A model generated the notes under the pieces. It did no database searches, was not told where the DNA came from, and saw only the letters and a list, made by a program, of their open reading frames with translations. The position numbers were made by a program, and so were the translations under genes. A stretch of DNA of 34,563 nucleotides from an uncultured Treponema sp. (GTDB taxonomy: Bacteria > Spirochaetota > Spirochaetia > Treponematales > Treponemataceae). Shown piece after piece: positions 16,997 through 24,377 of the stretch. The stretch is from positions 1 through 34,563 of the forward strand of contig CAMOWQ010000010.1 of assembly GCA_946628495.1 (NCBI GenBank), read 5' to 3'. The number at the start of each line of letters is the position of its first letter. The first letter of the stretch is position 1.

Positions 16997-18226
16997 TTAT
17001 TTCTGTTTTTTATGCAGTTCAATTGCTTCTTCGTAATAAGACACGAGTTTTGGCGTAAGTGCTTTTAATGACCACTTTTCTGCCCAATCTCGTGCTTCCT
17101 GAACTTTTTTTGCATAAAGCTGCTTGTCCTGAAGCAAATCGATAACTTTTTCTGCAAAAATGGCTGCATCATCTTTTACCATAAAGCCGCCGTTATCGCC
17201 CTGCATTACGTCAATAGTACCCATTTCGCCAATTGCAACAACAGGTAGTCCTGCCATCATTGCTTCCAGCGTTACAAGTCCCTGTGTTTCTGTTTTGCTT
17301 GGGAATACAAAAACATCGGCTGTATGATAGAAATATGATAATTCGTCTTTTGTGCGATAACCGGTAAAGATAACATCTTTGTTGCAGTGCAGTTTTTTTG
17401 CTTTTTCTTTAAGATGTTCAAGTTCAGGGCCTCCACCTACAATAATCAGCATTGTATCAGGAATGATTTTCTTAACCGTAAATAAAACCGGGAAAAGGAA
17501 TTCAAGATTTTTTTCCTTTACAACACGTCCTACATAAAGAAGAATATGTTTTTTCTGAACAACCGGGAAAAGTTTATGCAGCTGATTATAATAAAGCTTT
17601 TTATACTCTTTTTTGATTTCTCCGTTATTGTTCGGAATGCCAGTTGGAAGAATTTTTGGCACACGCTCTATTTTGTAAGCCTTTACGACATCGGCAATTC
17701 TTTGTGTTGGAGTGATAATTAAATCAACTCGTTTAAGATAGAATTTTATAAGTTCCTTGGCAATTTTTTTTGCAGGGTAGGCCGGCATAAAATGAATATA
17801 TCCGTCTACATAATCTTCCCACATAGTATGGAAGGTATAAACCTTTGGAATGCCTCTGTGTTTTGCATAAGTAAGTCCGAACCAGCCGATAATAAATTCT
17901 GTATTGATATGGATTACGTCTGGTTTAAAATCGTCCATTTCGTGTTTTACAATACGCCAGGCCGTTAATTTTGCAGACTTATCTTCTTCGGAAACAAAAA
18001 CATTAAACGAGGAAATTCGAAGAATTTTTATGCGGGAATCTATTTCCGGATTATGATCGTAATATCCCTTAGCACGTAAATCTAAAAGTGTTGATTCATC
18101 ATAATCGCAGCAGACAATACAAACATTGTGACCAAGGTTTGTAAGTGCCTCTGCGTATGATTTTACAGATACTGAAACGCCGTTGATTCTTGGATAAAAA
18201 GAATCTGAAAACATTGCTATATTCAT
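16997..18226 (-). CDS. GT4-family glycosyltransferase
   Basis: A 409-aa retaining GT-B glycosyltransferase. The N-lobe starts MNIAMFSDSFYPRINGVSVSV with the usual glycine-rich loop. The C-lobe shows LYVGRVVKEKNLEFL, IVGGGPELEHLKEKAKKL, VIFTGYRTKDEL and the donor motif FPSKTETQGLVTLEAMMAG, where E-x7-E is intact. The overall pattern is that of diacylglycerol glucosyltransferases and related cell-envelope enzymes (compare MgtA/alMGS types), so a glycolipid role is plausible but not proven. It is 31 nt downstream of the beta-helix gene on the same strand and may be co-transcribed. The start has only a distant AAAGG. Confidence 0.9.
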   Translation of the reverse strand: MNIAMFSDSFYPRINGVSVSVKSYAEALTNLGHNVCIVCCDYDESTLLDLRAKGYYDHNPEIDSRIKILRISSFNVFVSEEDKSAKLTAWRIVKHEMDDFKPDVIHINTEFIIGWFGLTYAKHRGIPKVYTFHTMWEDYVDGYIHFMPAYPAKKIAKELIKFYLKRVDLIITPTQRIADVVKAYKIERVPKILPTGIPNNNGEIKKEYKKLYYNQLHKLFPVVQKKHILLYVGRVVKEKNLEFLFPVLFTVKKIIPDTMLIIVGGGPELEHLKEKAKKLHCNKDVIFTGYRTKDELSYFYHTADVFVFPSKTETQGLVTLEAMMAGLPVVAIGEMGTIDVMQGDNGGFMVKDDAAIFAEKVIDLLQDKQLYAKKVQEARDWAEKWSLKALTPKLVSYYEEAIELHKKQK

Positions 18227-18257
18227 ATCTGTATACTAACCTTTTTTTATTCAAGTG

Positions 18258-20294
18258 TTAAGCCAGAGTTTCTGATTTTGCATCTTTTCCGTCGGCAAAC
18301 GGGCCTGCAATTGGAGATGAACTGCGTTTTTTACCGAAATAGTCGGTATCGAATATAATAGGTGTTCCATCCGGATTTTCGTAGTTCTGTTCCGGTTCAA
18401 AAGCAGGTGGAATGTCTTCTGTTTTTAACAGATTGCATTTTACACTGTCCGCTGGTATTGTTCCGTCGGCAATCAAATCATAAAGGTTTGTTTTAAGGAA
18501 ATATTTTCCGTCTTTTTCTTCAAAACCAATCTGAATATCATGAAGGCTGTCTACAAATGCCTTTTCTTTATTCATAGGGCATGCTCCGTTAAAGTAAAGA
18601 TTGCCTTCTGCCCAGACAGGAAGTTCTGAATAATAGCGGTCTGTTGTCATAGAACCCATGCCACAATAACCTTCGAACTGATTTTTCCATTCATCAAAAG
18701 TCGGATAATTATTGTAAGGTTTTGTTCCTACTACAAAGTTTGAATCATCCCAGTCGTTGTGAGCGTTATCAAGCATTCGCGCTGCAAATTCTGTGCAGAT
18801 TGGCTGCTGAATAAAAATATTGTTGTAGAATTTACAGTCGCCGTGCAAGATTGTCATAAAACCTGCAATTTCTGTTCTGTGCTTCATATGATATGGTGTA
18901 TAACGGTTTGAAGGACGGTTAGGTGCGCCATTATTACATCCACGTCCAACTGCCGTAAAACTTCCTGCAATGATGTTATGAACAACTGCAACTCCCTGTG
19001 TTGCAAGTTTTAATGCTCGTGGAGAAAGGAAGATATTGTTGTCTATAAGTGTTGGTCCGTGAGAAACTTCTATAAACAGGTCTTCTGCAACTTCGCCGCA
19101 GATATTCTGTCCTGGTCTCTGTGGCGGAATATTGTCGTGGAAAAAGTTTTGTGTAACGCGTGTTCCCTGTGCCTGCCAATCGAGCCAGATTCCGCGTGTA
19201 CAGTGATGAATATGGTTTCTTCTATAAATAACGTCGATTGCGGCATGCATTTTAATACCGCCAATCTCTGCTCCTGCAAGATTCTGCTTGTTATTTATAT
19301 GATGAATGTGGTTGTCTTCGATGATGGAGAAAACACCACCAAGATGCCCGACAATTCCAGTTTGTCCGCAGTCGTGAATTTCGCAGCGGCGTACAATATG
19401 AGAACCGATATTTTCTTTGCTCCAGCCTTCTACTTGAGCCTGACAGATACAGTCGCGTTCGGTTTGAGTTCCATCTTTGTATTTTGTCTTAAGCCATTTG
19501 TTGTCGTTTTCCGGCTGAAGATATTTTCCTAAAGAAATTCCTGAACATTTTGATTCGTAAATTTCGCAGTCTTCGATAATCCAGCCTTTTGACCAGTGAG
19601 GACCAACCATTCCTTCCTGATAAGCTGTTGGTGGAGCCCACTGTGTTGCTGCCTTAGAAACTTTAAACCCGCTGAATGTTATATAGCCGATTCCTTCTGC
19701 TTCCGGATAAAAACAGTTTCTGCGAACAGTAATTTCTACATTTTCTTTATTCGGGTCAAAGTCATGGAAGTTTGCATAGAAAACAGTTTCGTTTTTTGCT
19801 TCGTCCTGTTCTGCAAACCATTTATATGTAGAAAATTCTGCATCCCAGGCAGCAGCGTAAACTTCGCCTTTTTTTACTTCTTCAAGGCTTTGTGCTTCGT
19901 AAAGAGATTTTTCGTTTAAGAAAACGTCTCCTGTGTGAGCCGTAATATAGGCAATAAACCAGTCGCCGCTTATAAGAGTTGTAAACGGATTGTAATCTCC
20001 AAAAATTTTATTGGAAACGCGGGCAGTCCAGACAGTGCCTTCTACCTTTGTCCATCCTTTTACCTGTTCTGCTCCTGTTATGTGTGCACCTTTTATTGAA
20101 GTTGAACGGTAAACAATCGGTTTTCCTTCTTCTCCTGCATTTTTAGGATTTACGGCTTCCCTGTAAATTCCGGGAGCAACTATAACTTCATCGCCTGCTT
20201 TTGCAATATCTGCAGCAGACTGAATTTTATTAAACGGTTTTTTTTCTGAACCGTCTCCACCAGCAGCGGCGGAAACATCAACATAATATTTCAT
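18258..20294 (-). CDS. Right-handed parallel beta-helix protein, possible polysaccharide-active enzyme
   Basis: A 678-aa protein beginning MKYYVDVSAAAGGDGSEKKPFNKIQSAAD, the DUF1565/pectate-lyase-like entry to a right-handed parallel beta-helix. PbH1-type coils are clear at about 240-420 (HIVRRCEIHDCGQTGIVG, IIEDNHIHHINN, VIYRRNHIHHCTRGIWLDW). Such proteins include polysaccharide lyases and family-141-like glycoside hydrolases, but I cannot place it in a family. It has no signal peptide, so it is probably cytoplasmic and would act on imported oligosaccharides. The start at 20294 is supported by AAGAGGA and a nearby TATAAT on the same strand. The GT4 gene follows closely. Confidence 0.8.
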   Translation of the reverse strand: MKYYVDVSAAAGGDGSEKKPFNKIQSAADIAKAGDEVIVAPGIYREAVNPKNAGEEGKPIVYRSTSIKGAHITGAEQVKGWTKVEGTVWTARVSNKIFGDYNPFTTLISGDWFIAYITAHTGDVFLNEKSLYEAQSLEEVKKGEVYAAAWDAEFSTYKWFAEQDEAKNETVFYANFHDFDPNKENVEITVRRNCFYPEAEGIGYITFSGFKVSKAATQWAPPTAYQEGMVGPHWSKGWIIEDCEIYESKCSGISLGKYLQPENDNKWLKTKYKDGTQTERDCICQAQVEGWSKENIGSHIVRRCEIHDCGQTGIVGHLGGVFSIIEDNHIHHINNKQNLAGAEIGGIKMHAAIDVIYRRNHIHHCTRGIWLDWQAQGTRVTQNFFHDNIPPQRPGQNICGEVAEDLFIEVSHGPTLIDNNIFLSPRALKLATQGVAVVHNIIAGSFTAVGRGCNNGAPNRPSNRYTPYHMKHRTEIAGFMTILHGDCKFYNNIFIQQPICTEFAARMLDNAHNDWDDSNFVVGTKPYNNYPTFDEWKNQFEGYCGMGSMTTDRYYSELPVWAEGNLYFNGACPMNKEKAFVDSLHDIQIGFEEKDGKYFLKTNLYDLIADGTIPADSVKCNLLKTEDIPPAFEPEQNYENPDGTPIIFDTDYFGKKRSSSPIAGPFADGKDAKSETLA

Positions 20295-20300
20295 ATTAAT

Positions 20301-20314
20301 CCTCTTAATTATAA
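20301..20314 (-). promoter_or_regulatory. Candidate -10 element and RBS of the beta-helix gene
   Basis: On the minus strand TATAAT is followed directly by TAAGAGGATTAAT and the ATG at 20294. The AAGAGGA is a good ribosome site; the -35 region is poor. The leader would be very short. Confidence 0.35.
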
Positions 20315-20372
20315 ATGATACACCTTTGTTTTAAAATGTGTATAAAGAAAATATACTATTGTAGTATTTTTT

Positions 20373-20400
20373 TTGCATTGTCCTTTTTACGTACTATAAT
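20373..20400 (+). promoter_or_regulatory. Promoter of the MoxR-VWA operon
   Basis: TTGCAT (20373-20378), a 16-nt spacer and a perfect TATAAT (20395-20400). The predicted start near 20407 coincides with the beginning of the GC-rich leader, which suggests that the leader is transcribed. Confidence 0.55.
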
Positions 20401-20405
20401 AAAAG

Positions 20406-20530
20406 GTAGCGCCGAGCATGGAACAGCTTTAGTCCACCGCAAGCGAGGACGGCTGCAGGGCAGACGGACGAGTGCGGAGGATGAGCGTTAGCGAACTGTG
20501 GAACGCGAGTTGGTGTTGGGATGCGCAAGG
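20406..20530 (+). other. GC-rich transcribed leader or dispersed extragenic element
   Basis: About 120 nt at roughly 62% G+C (74 of 120 by count for 20411-20530), set in flanks near 30%. It lies between the operon promoter and the Shine-Dalgarno at 20527. It contains a CTGCAG palindrome, a GCGTT/AACGC pairing (20485-20489 with 20502-20506), and two similar words (ATGGAACAGC, TGTGGAACGC). It matches no riboswitch or RNA family I know. The ORF track reads part of it as an N-terminal extension (SELWNASWCWDAQG), which I think is spurious. It could be a structured 5' UTR, a small RNA or a copy of a repeat. Confidence 0.45.
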
Positions 20531-20537
20531 AGATTTT

Positions 20538-21866
20538 TTGAAAAACAACATAAATTATCTGCGGGATTTAATGCTTACTGGTTTTGAAATAAGCAGGCAT
20601 TCTAAAGTGCCAATGCTTTATCTTGGAAACCCGGGAATTGGTAAAACAACGATTGTGAATCTCTGGGCAAAACGCAACGGTTATCATGTGGAAAGCCTTA
20701 TTGGAAGTGCCTTTGACCGCAGCGAAATTCTTGGATATATGGTAAATGACGGCGGCGAATATCTTAAAACAAAAGATCCTGAATGGTTTCATTCGATTAT
20801 CGAAAATGAAAAAAATGGTGTTCCGTCGGTTCTGTTTATTGATGAAATTGCCGGTGCACCAAAAGATGTTCAGGCAAGCCTTTACCGTTTGATTTTTGAG
20901 CGTACTATTGGCAACGGGCATTCTTTACCGGAAAGCACGATTATTGCAAGTGCAAGTAACTACAAGGCAAATCTTCCTGTTATGTGCGATATTACGAGCC
21001 CTAACATAAACAGATTTTGTGTTGTAAATCTTTGTCCGGTTTCTTTTGAAGGTTTATATTCTGAATTTTTGCAGGAAGAATGCGCATTGGAAGAAAATCT
21101 TCCTGTTTTTGATAATAAGCCTGTTTCCGAAGAATTGAATAGACAAATTTCTGCAGCAGTTTACGGCATTTTCGAAAATATTAACACGGCATATTGTGCA
21201 AAAGACAGTTCAAAAGGTTTGTTTGATTATACCAATAAAAACCTTAATAATATTTTTGATGCAGATTATTCAACTTCCGGCGAAGTATATAATTTTATTT
21301 CCGGGCGAACAATTTCTTACTATAAGGCAGTTTTTCGTGCAATGTACATAATCGGTCTTAAAAACAAGGCTTATATCGGAAAATTTGTTGACGGGCTTAT
21401 CGGGCTTGGTTTTAATACATTCCCGGAAATTAAGGAACTTAATGCGTACCGCCGTTTTATTCTTGAACTTACAAAAACTGAACTTTCTAAACTTGATAAT
21501 TCTGCAGACGAAGAAACTCCGGTAAAACTGGAATTTAAGGATGATGATTCAATTTCTAAAATGGTTCATGCCGTTATGCTGCAAAAAGATAAACTTGGCC
21601 TTATTAATTTGCAGGATGTGATGTCGGAAATTTATCTTAAGATTGTTTATACATTTTCGGACAAGACGGAAGAAATTTATGATTTTCTTGTTGATAATAC
21701 GAGTGATGTTTCAAAAACAGCGGCATTTCGCGAAGATTATGAATCAATCAAGTTGTTTAGAAATATTATTGAAGAAAGCCGCGATACAAAAGAGCGGGAT
21801 GTTATGCTAAAAACAATAGATGACATAATTCTGACTTACAGATTTTATGCATTATCTTGTATTTGA
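20538..21866 (+). CDS. MoxR-family AAA+ ATPase
   Basis: An AAA+ chaperone-like ATPase that typically works with a VWA-domain partner to remodel or activate target proteins. I start it at TTG 20538 (442 aa, KNNINYLRDLM...), 5 nt after AAGGAG, because the track's GTG start at 20472 lies inside the GC-rich leader and adds a peptide of foreign composition. Walker A is GNPGIGKTT (about 30-38), Walker B is VLFIDEIAG (D102/E103), sensor 1 is TIIASASNY, and a candidate Arg finger is in SPNINRFCVV. The C-terminal lid is helical. The operon continues with an 84-aa protein and an HExxH/VWA protein, the expected partner. Upstream control may involve the unusual leader. Confidence 0.9.
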   Translation: MKNNINYLRDLMLTGFEISRHSKVPMLYLGNPGIGKTTIVNLWAKRNGYHVESLIGSAFDRSEILGYMVNDGGEYLKTKDPEWFHSIIENEKNGVPSVLFIDEIAGAPKDVQASLYRLIFERTIGNGHSLPESTIIASASNYKANLPVMCDITSPNINRFCVVNLCPVSFEGLYSEFLQEECALEENLPVFDNKPVSEELNRQISAAVYGIFENINTAYCAKDSSKGLFDYTNKNLNNIFDADYSTSGEVYNFISGRTISYYKAVFRAMYIIGLKNKAYIGKFVDGLIGLGFNTFPEIKELNAYRRFILELTKTELSKLDNSADEETPVKLEFKDDDSISKMVHAVMLQKDKLGLINLQDVMSEIYLKIVYTFSDKTEEIYDFLVDNTSDVSKTAAFREDYESIKLFRNIIEESRDTKERDVMLKTIDDIILTYRFYALSCI

Positions 21867-21879
21867 TGAAATATATACC

Positions 21880-21893
21880 GTCCGCCAGCGGAC
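21880..21893 (+). other. Short perfect inverted repeat between moxR-like and the next gene
   Basis: GTCCGC-CA-GCGGAC, followed by a CA-rich tract (ATACACATACACAGGCACAGG) that runs into the Shine-Dalgarno. It may be an RNA hairpin for stability or differential expression within the operon, since no T-run follows. Confidence 0.4.
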
Positions 21894-21926
21894 ATACACA
21901 TACACAGGCACAGGAGGCTTTATAAA

Positions 21927-22181
21927 ATGACAATGCAGAATATAATTTTAGGCATTCTGGATAAAGACTGCGCAAAATATACAAAAGAACAGCTTTTGGA
22001 AAAAAAGAATAAATTTAAAAAAATTGGCATACGCAATAATTTCTTTTATTTTTTTGATGAATTTGGCGTTCCAAGACTTATTTCCCGTTCGGATATTAAA
22101 TATCTGCTGTCGGTTGAAAATTTTAAGTTATGTTTAAAAACTCCTGATGAATTTTTAGAATTATATAAGGATATTTTGTAG
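21927..22181 (+). CDS. 84-aa protein of unknown function in the MoxR-VWA operon
   Basis: A small, basic and aromatic-rich cytoplasmic protein beginning MTMQNIILGILDKDCAKYTKEQL, preceded by CAGGAGG at good spacing. The pattern of Lys, Phe and Tyr (KKNKFKKIGIRNNFFYFFDEFG) and the helical C-terminus (SVENFKLCLKTPDEFLELYKDIL) suggest a small alpha/beta domain. No motif or family is recognised. It sits 60 nt after the AAA+ gene and 29 nt before the VWA gene, so it is very probably co-transcribed and may be an adaptor or regulator of the pair. A second Met at codon 3 is an alternative start. Confidence 0.78.
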   Translation: MTMQNIILGILDKDCAKYTKEQLLEKKNKFKKIGIRNNFFYFFDEFGVPRLISRSDIKYLLSVENFKLCLKTPDEFLELYKDIL

Positions 22182-22210
22182 GTTTTGAATTTAAGGGTGA
22201 ATAACGGATA

Positions 22211-23650
22211 ATGGGAAAAAAACAATACAGGCATTTTAATGAAGCAGAAGAAGAACTTAATCTTATTGTTCATACAGTTTATGAAATGCCGGAGGAATTT
22301 GAAAATGAAAATCTGGAATTTCCGTTTGCATTTGTAACAAGAAACGGGCTTTCTACAAATTCCTACAAAATCTATATCTCGAATTATTGCCATGGGGATA
22401 TGTTTTTGCTTCACGAAATGGGGCATATTATTTGTCAGCATTTGCGTTATGAAGAAATTATCCATGAGCAGATTATGGAAAGACTTAAAGCGGTCTGGAC
22501 AAGAGCTTTCGGCAAATATTTTTCAAAATGCACGGATCATTTTGCACATCTTCTCTGTAATTACGCAATGGATATGGAAGTAAACACCCGTTTTTTTGAT
22601 GTTGATGAAAAGCCTGCAATGATAAGGGAACTTGTTTCAAGTGAATGGGACAGAAGAAAAGTTCAGTATCAGCGGCATGGATTAAAAAAATCAATAAGAC
22701 GGTCGGATCTTTCAAAAGAGGGAATAAGCCCTGTTTTTCCTGAAGATTATGGTTTTGAGCGGAATCTTACCTGGCGAAAATATATTGATTTAATGCTTCT
22801 GAATCCTGACATGTTTGCTTTTATTTTGTATGAAAATTTTAAAAAACAGGGTGTTCAAATTAGTTCCGACGGTAAGGTATCTGAAAAAGAAATTGAACGT
22901 ATTACAGAAAATCATGATACGACAGAAGGCATTGGTAACAAATTAAGCGAATACGAAAAAAATATAGATAAAGGGAACGATAAAGGTAAAGGTTCCAGAA
23001 AAGACTTCCTTAGTCAGATTCAGAAAATTGGTCCTGAAACGGCAGACTTTATTCGTGAACGTTCTGTTGCAGATTTTAAGGATACCCGAACCGACTATCT
23101 TTATCTTACAAACCGTGGAAAAACTTATGGTGTTCTGCGTGGAAAATCGGTTGACCACAATGATTATATGATGAAAAACATTTATGTAATTGTTGATACC
23201 TCTGGTTCTGTAGATTCGGAAAATTTAAGGAGACTGCTTTCTCTTTTTACACAGTTAAAAGCTTTTGTTGGAGAACAGAGCAAAGTGATTTTTTGGGATA
23301 CGGAACTGCAAAATGTATGTCCGCTACGAAAAAAAATTACAGCAATTCCCCGTGGAGCTGGAACAAATATTGCAAAGGCAATTGAATATGTGCGGCAGAA
23401 ACATTGCAGGACAAACGATGCTGTTTTTATAATTTCTGATTATTTTGACAATCTTGATGACTGGCTTACAGAAATTAATAAACTGCCTTGTACGTGTTAC
23501 GGAATTTGCTGGACTTTTGAAGATGCAGGAAAAACTATAGAGTCCACATTTGCTGCAAACTCTTATTTTGCAACCAGATATGGTAAAAAAATAAAAGAAT
23601 TTTGCAGCAAAGTCGAAACGCTTTTTGTAAGTTTTAATAATTCTCGTTGA
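22211..23650 (+). CDS. HExxH metallopeptidase-like / VWA-domain protein (DUF2201 type), MoxR partner
   Basis: A 479-aa protein combining two domains. The N-terminal part (about 10-210) has a zinc-peptidase-like FLLHEMGHIICQH (H68, E69, H72) and NYAMDMEVN near 117-125, as in DUF2201_N. A Lys/Gly-rich linker (KGNDKGKGSRK) follows. The C-terminal part (about 320-475) is a VWA-like domain with MIDAS DTSGSVD (D329, S331, S333), RGAGTN and an IISDYFD strand. In this family the VWA protein is the partner of the MoxR ATPase encoded upstream. Whether the HExxH site is catalytic is unknown, but the residues are all present. No signal peptide, so it is cytoplasmic. The start at 22211 has only weak upstream purines and may rely on coupling. 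Confidence 0.88.
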   Translation: MGKKQYRHFNEAEEELNLIVHTVYEMPEEFENENLEFPFAFVTRNGLSTNSYKIYISNYCHGDMFLLHEMGHIICQHLRYEEIIHEQIMERLKAVWTRAFGKYFSKCTDHFAHLLCNYAMDMEVNTRFFDVDEKPAMIRELVSSEWDRRKVQYQRHGLKKSIRRSDLSKEGISPVFPEDYGFERNLTWRKYIDLMLLNPDMFAFILYENFKKQGVQISSDGKVSEKEIERITENHDTTEGIGNKLSEYEKNIDKGNDKGKGSRKDFLSQIQKIGPETADFIRERSVADFKDTRTDYLYLTNRGKTYGVLRGKSVDHNDYMMKNIYVIVDTSGSVDSENLRRLLSLFTQLKAFVGEQSKVIFWDTELQNVCPLRKKITAIPRGAGTNIAKAIEYVRQKHCRTNDAVFIISDYFDNLDDWLTEINKLPCTCYGICWTFEDAGKTIESTFAANSYFATRYGKKIKEFCSKVETLFVSFNNSR

Positions 23651-23659
23651 TAATATCTT

Positions 23660-24322
23660 TTAGAGAATCTTTTTAAGCGGTTTTCCGACAAGAGTGATTA
23701 CAGGACCAAGAAGCAGCGACATCAATATTGAACCGACAATTGAACCTTGAATGCCGTTGGGATTAAGTTTGCCTGCGATTACACCAAGAAGAACTGCCGA
23801 AAGATCGAATACAATCCTTACAATAAAGAATGGGATTTTTGGCATCCATCTGCTTAAAATGTTAGGAATTGCGTCATAAGGTGCAACACCCATTTGCGCG
23901 TTAATGTAAACGGCTGCAACGGTAACAAAAAGAAGAAGGGTAACGGCAAAAATCAGAATGCGTACACCAAAGCTTCCCTGCGTAAGGACAGCCGTAAACC
24001 CGGTTTTTTCCCAAATCCATCGGCACAAATCAACAACGTAGCCAATAAGAATCATGTTGGCAAGAGTTCCAAAACCAATCATCTCTACACCAAAAATGAA
24101 CGTAAAAACAAGCATAAGTCCGTATACAAGCACTTCGGTATTGCCAAGACCCCAGTTCAGCAGAGAAGCGATGTTCAGATTCATAAAGCTTGCAGGGTCA
24201 GTTCCCCAGCCGAGTTCCACAAGAATAGAAACAAAAACACCCATCAAAATAACAGCGGGCAGCATAAAAGAAAGGCGTTTTGCACAGTTTGGTACAATAA
24301 ATTGTTTAAAAGAAAATTTCAT
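23660..24322 (-). CDS. YczE/YitT-type integral membrane protein
   Basis: A 220-aa polytopic membrane protein with about five or six TM helices (MLPAVILMGVFVSILVELGWG, VLVYGLMLVFTFIFGVEMIGFG, ILIFAVTLLLFVTVAAVYI, and a hydrophobic C-terminal segment). Typical YczE-family words are present: GWGTDPASFMNLNIA, GTLANMILIGYVVDL, GVAPYDAIPNIL, and GSIVGSILMSLLLGP. Function in the family is unclear. An AGGT 8 nt before the ATG serves as a modest ribosome site. It is 55 nt downstream of the cyclase gene on the same strand, so co-transcription is possible. It converges with the VWA gene with only 9 bp between the stops. Confidence 0.85.
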   Translation of the reverse strand: MKFSFKQFIVPNCAKRLSFMLPAVILMGVFVSILVELGWGTDPASFMNLNIASLLNWGLGNTEVLVYGLMLVFTFIFGVEMIGFGTLANMILIGYVVDLCRWIWEKTGFTAVLTQGSFGVRILIFAVTLLLFVTVAAVYINAQMGVAPYDAIPNILSRWMPKIPFFIVRIVFDLSAVLLGVIAGKLNPNGIQGSIVGSILMSLLLGPVITLVGKPLKKIL

Positions 24323-24377
24323 AACATCAACCTGATATGTTGTCTAAAAGAATAATTGCAACGAGTATATTGAGATT

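Noticed and set aside
19059-19532. Plus-strand ORF of 157 aa
   Set aside because: Antisense to the beta-helix gene, no RBS and no family features.
20472-20537. N-terminal extension MRRMSVSELWNASWCWDAQGD of the MoxR-like ATPase
   Set aside because: Encoded by the GC-rich leader; the TTG at 20538 has AAGGAG at correct spacing and starts the protein at a natural point.
22046-22465. Minus-strand ORF of 139 aa
   Set aside because: Spans parts of two real plus-strand genes and their spacer; no supporting signal.
23894-24355. Plus-strand ORF of 153 aa, Asn/Lys-rich
   Set aside because: Antisense of the YczE-like membrane gene; the composition is the mirror of hydrophobic codons.
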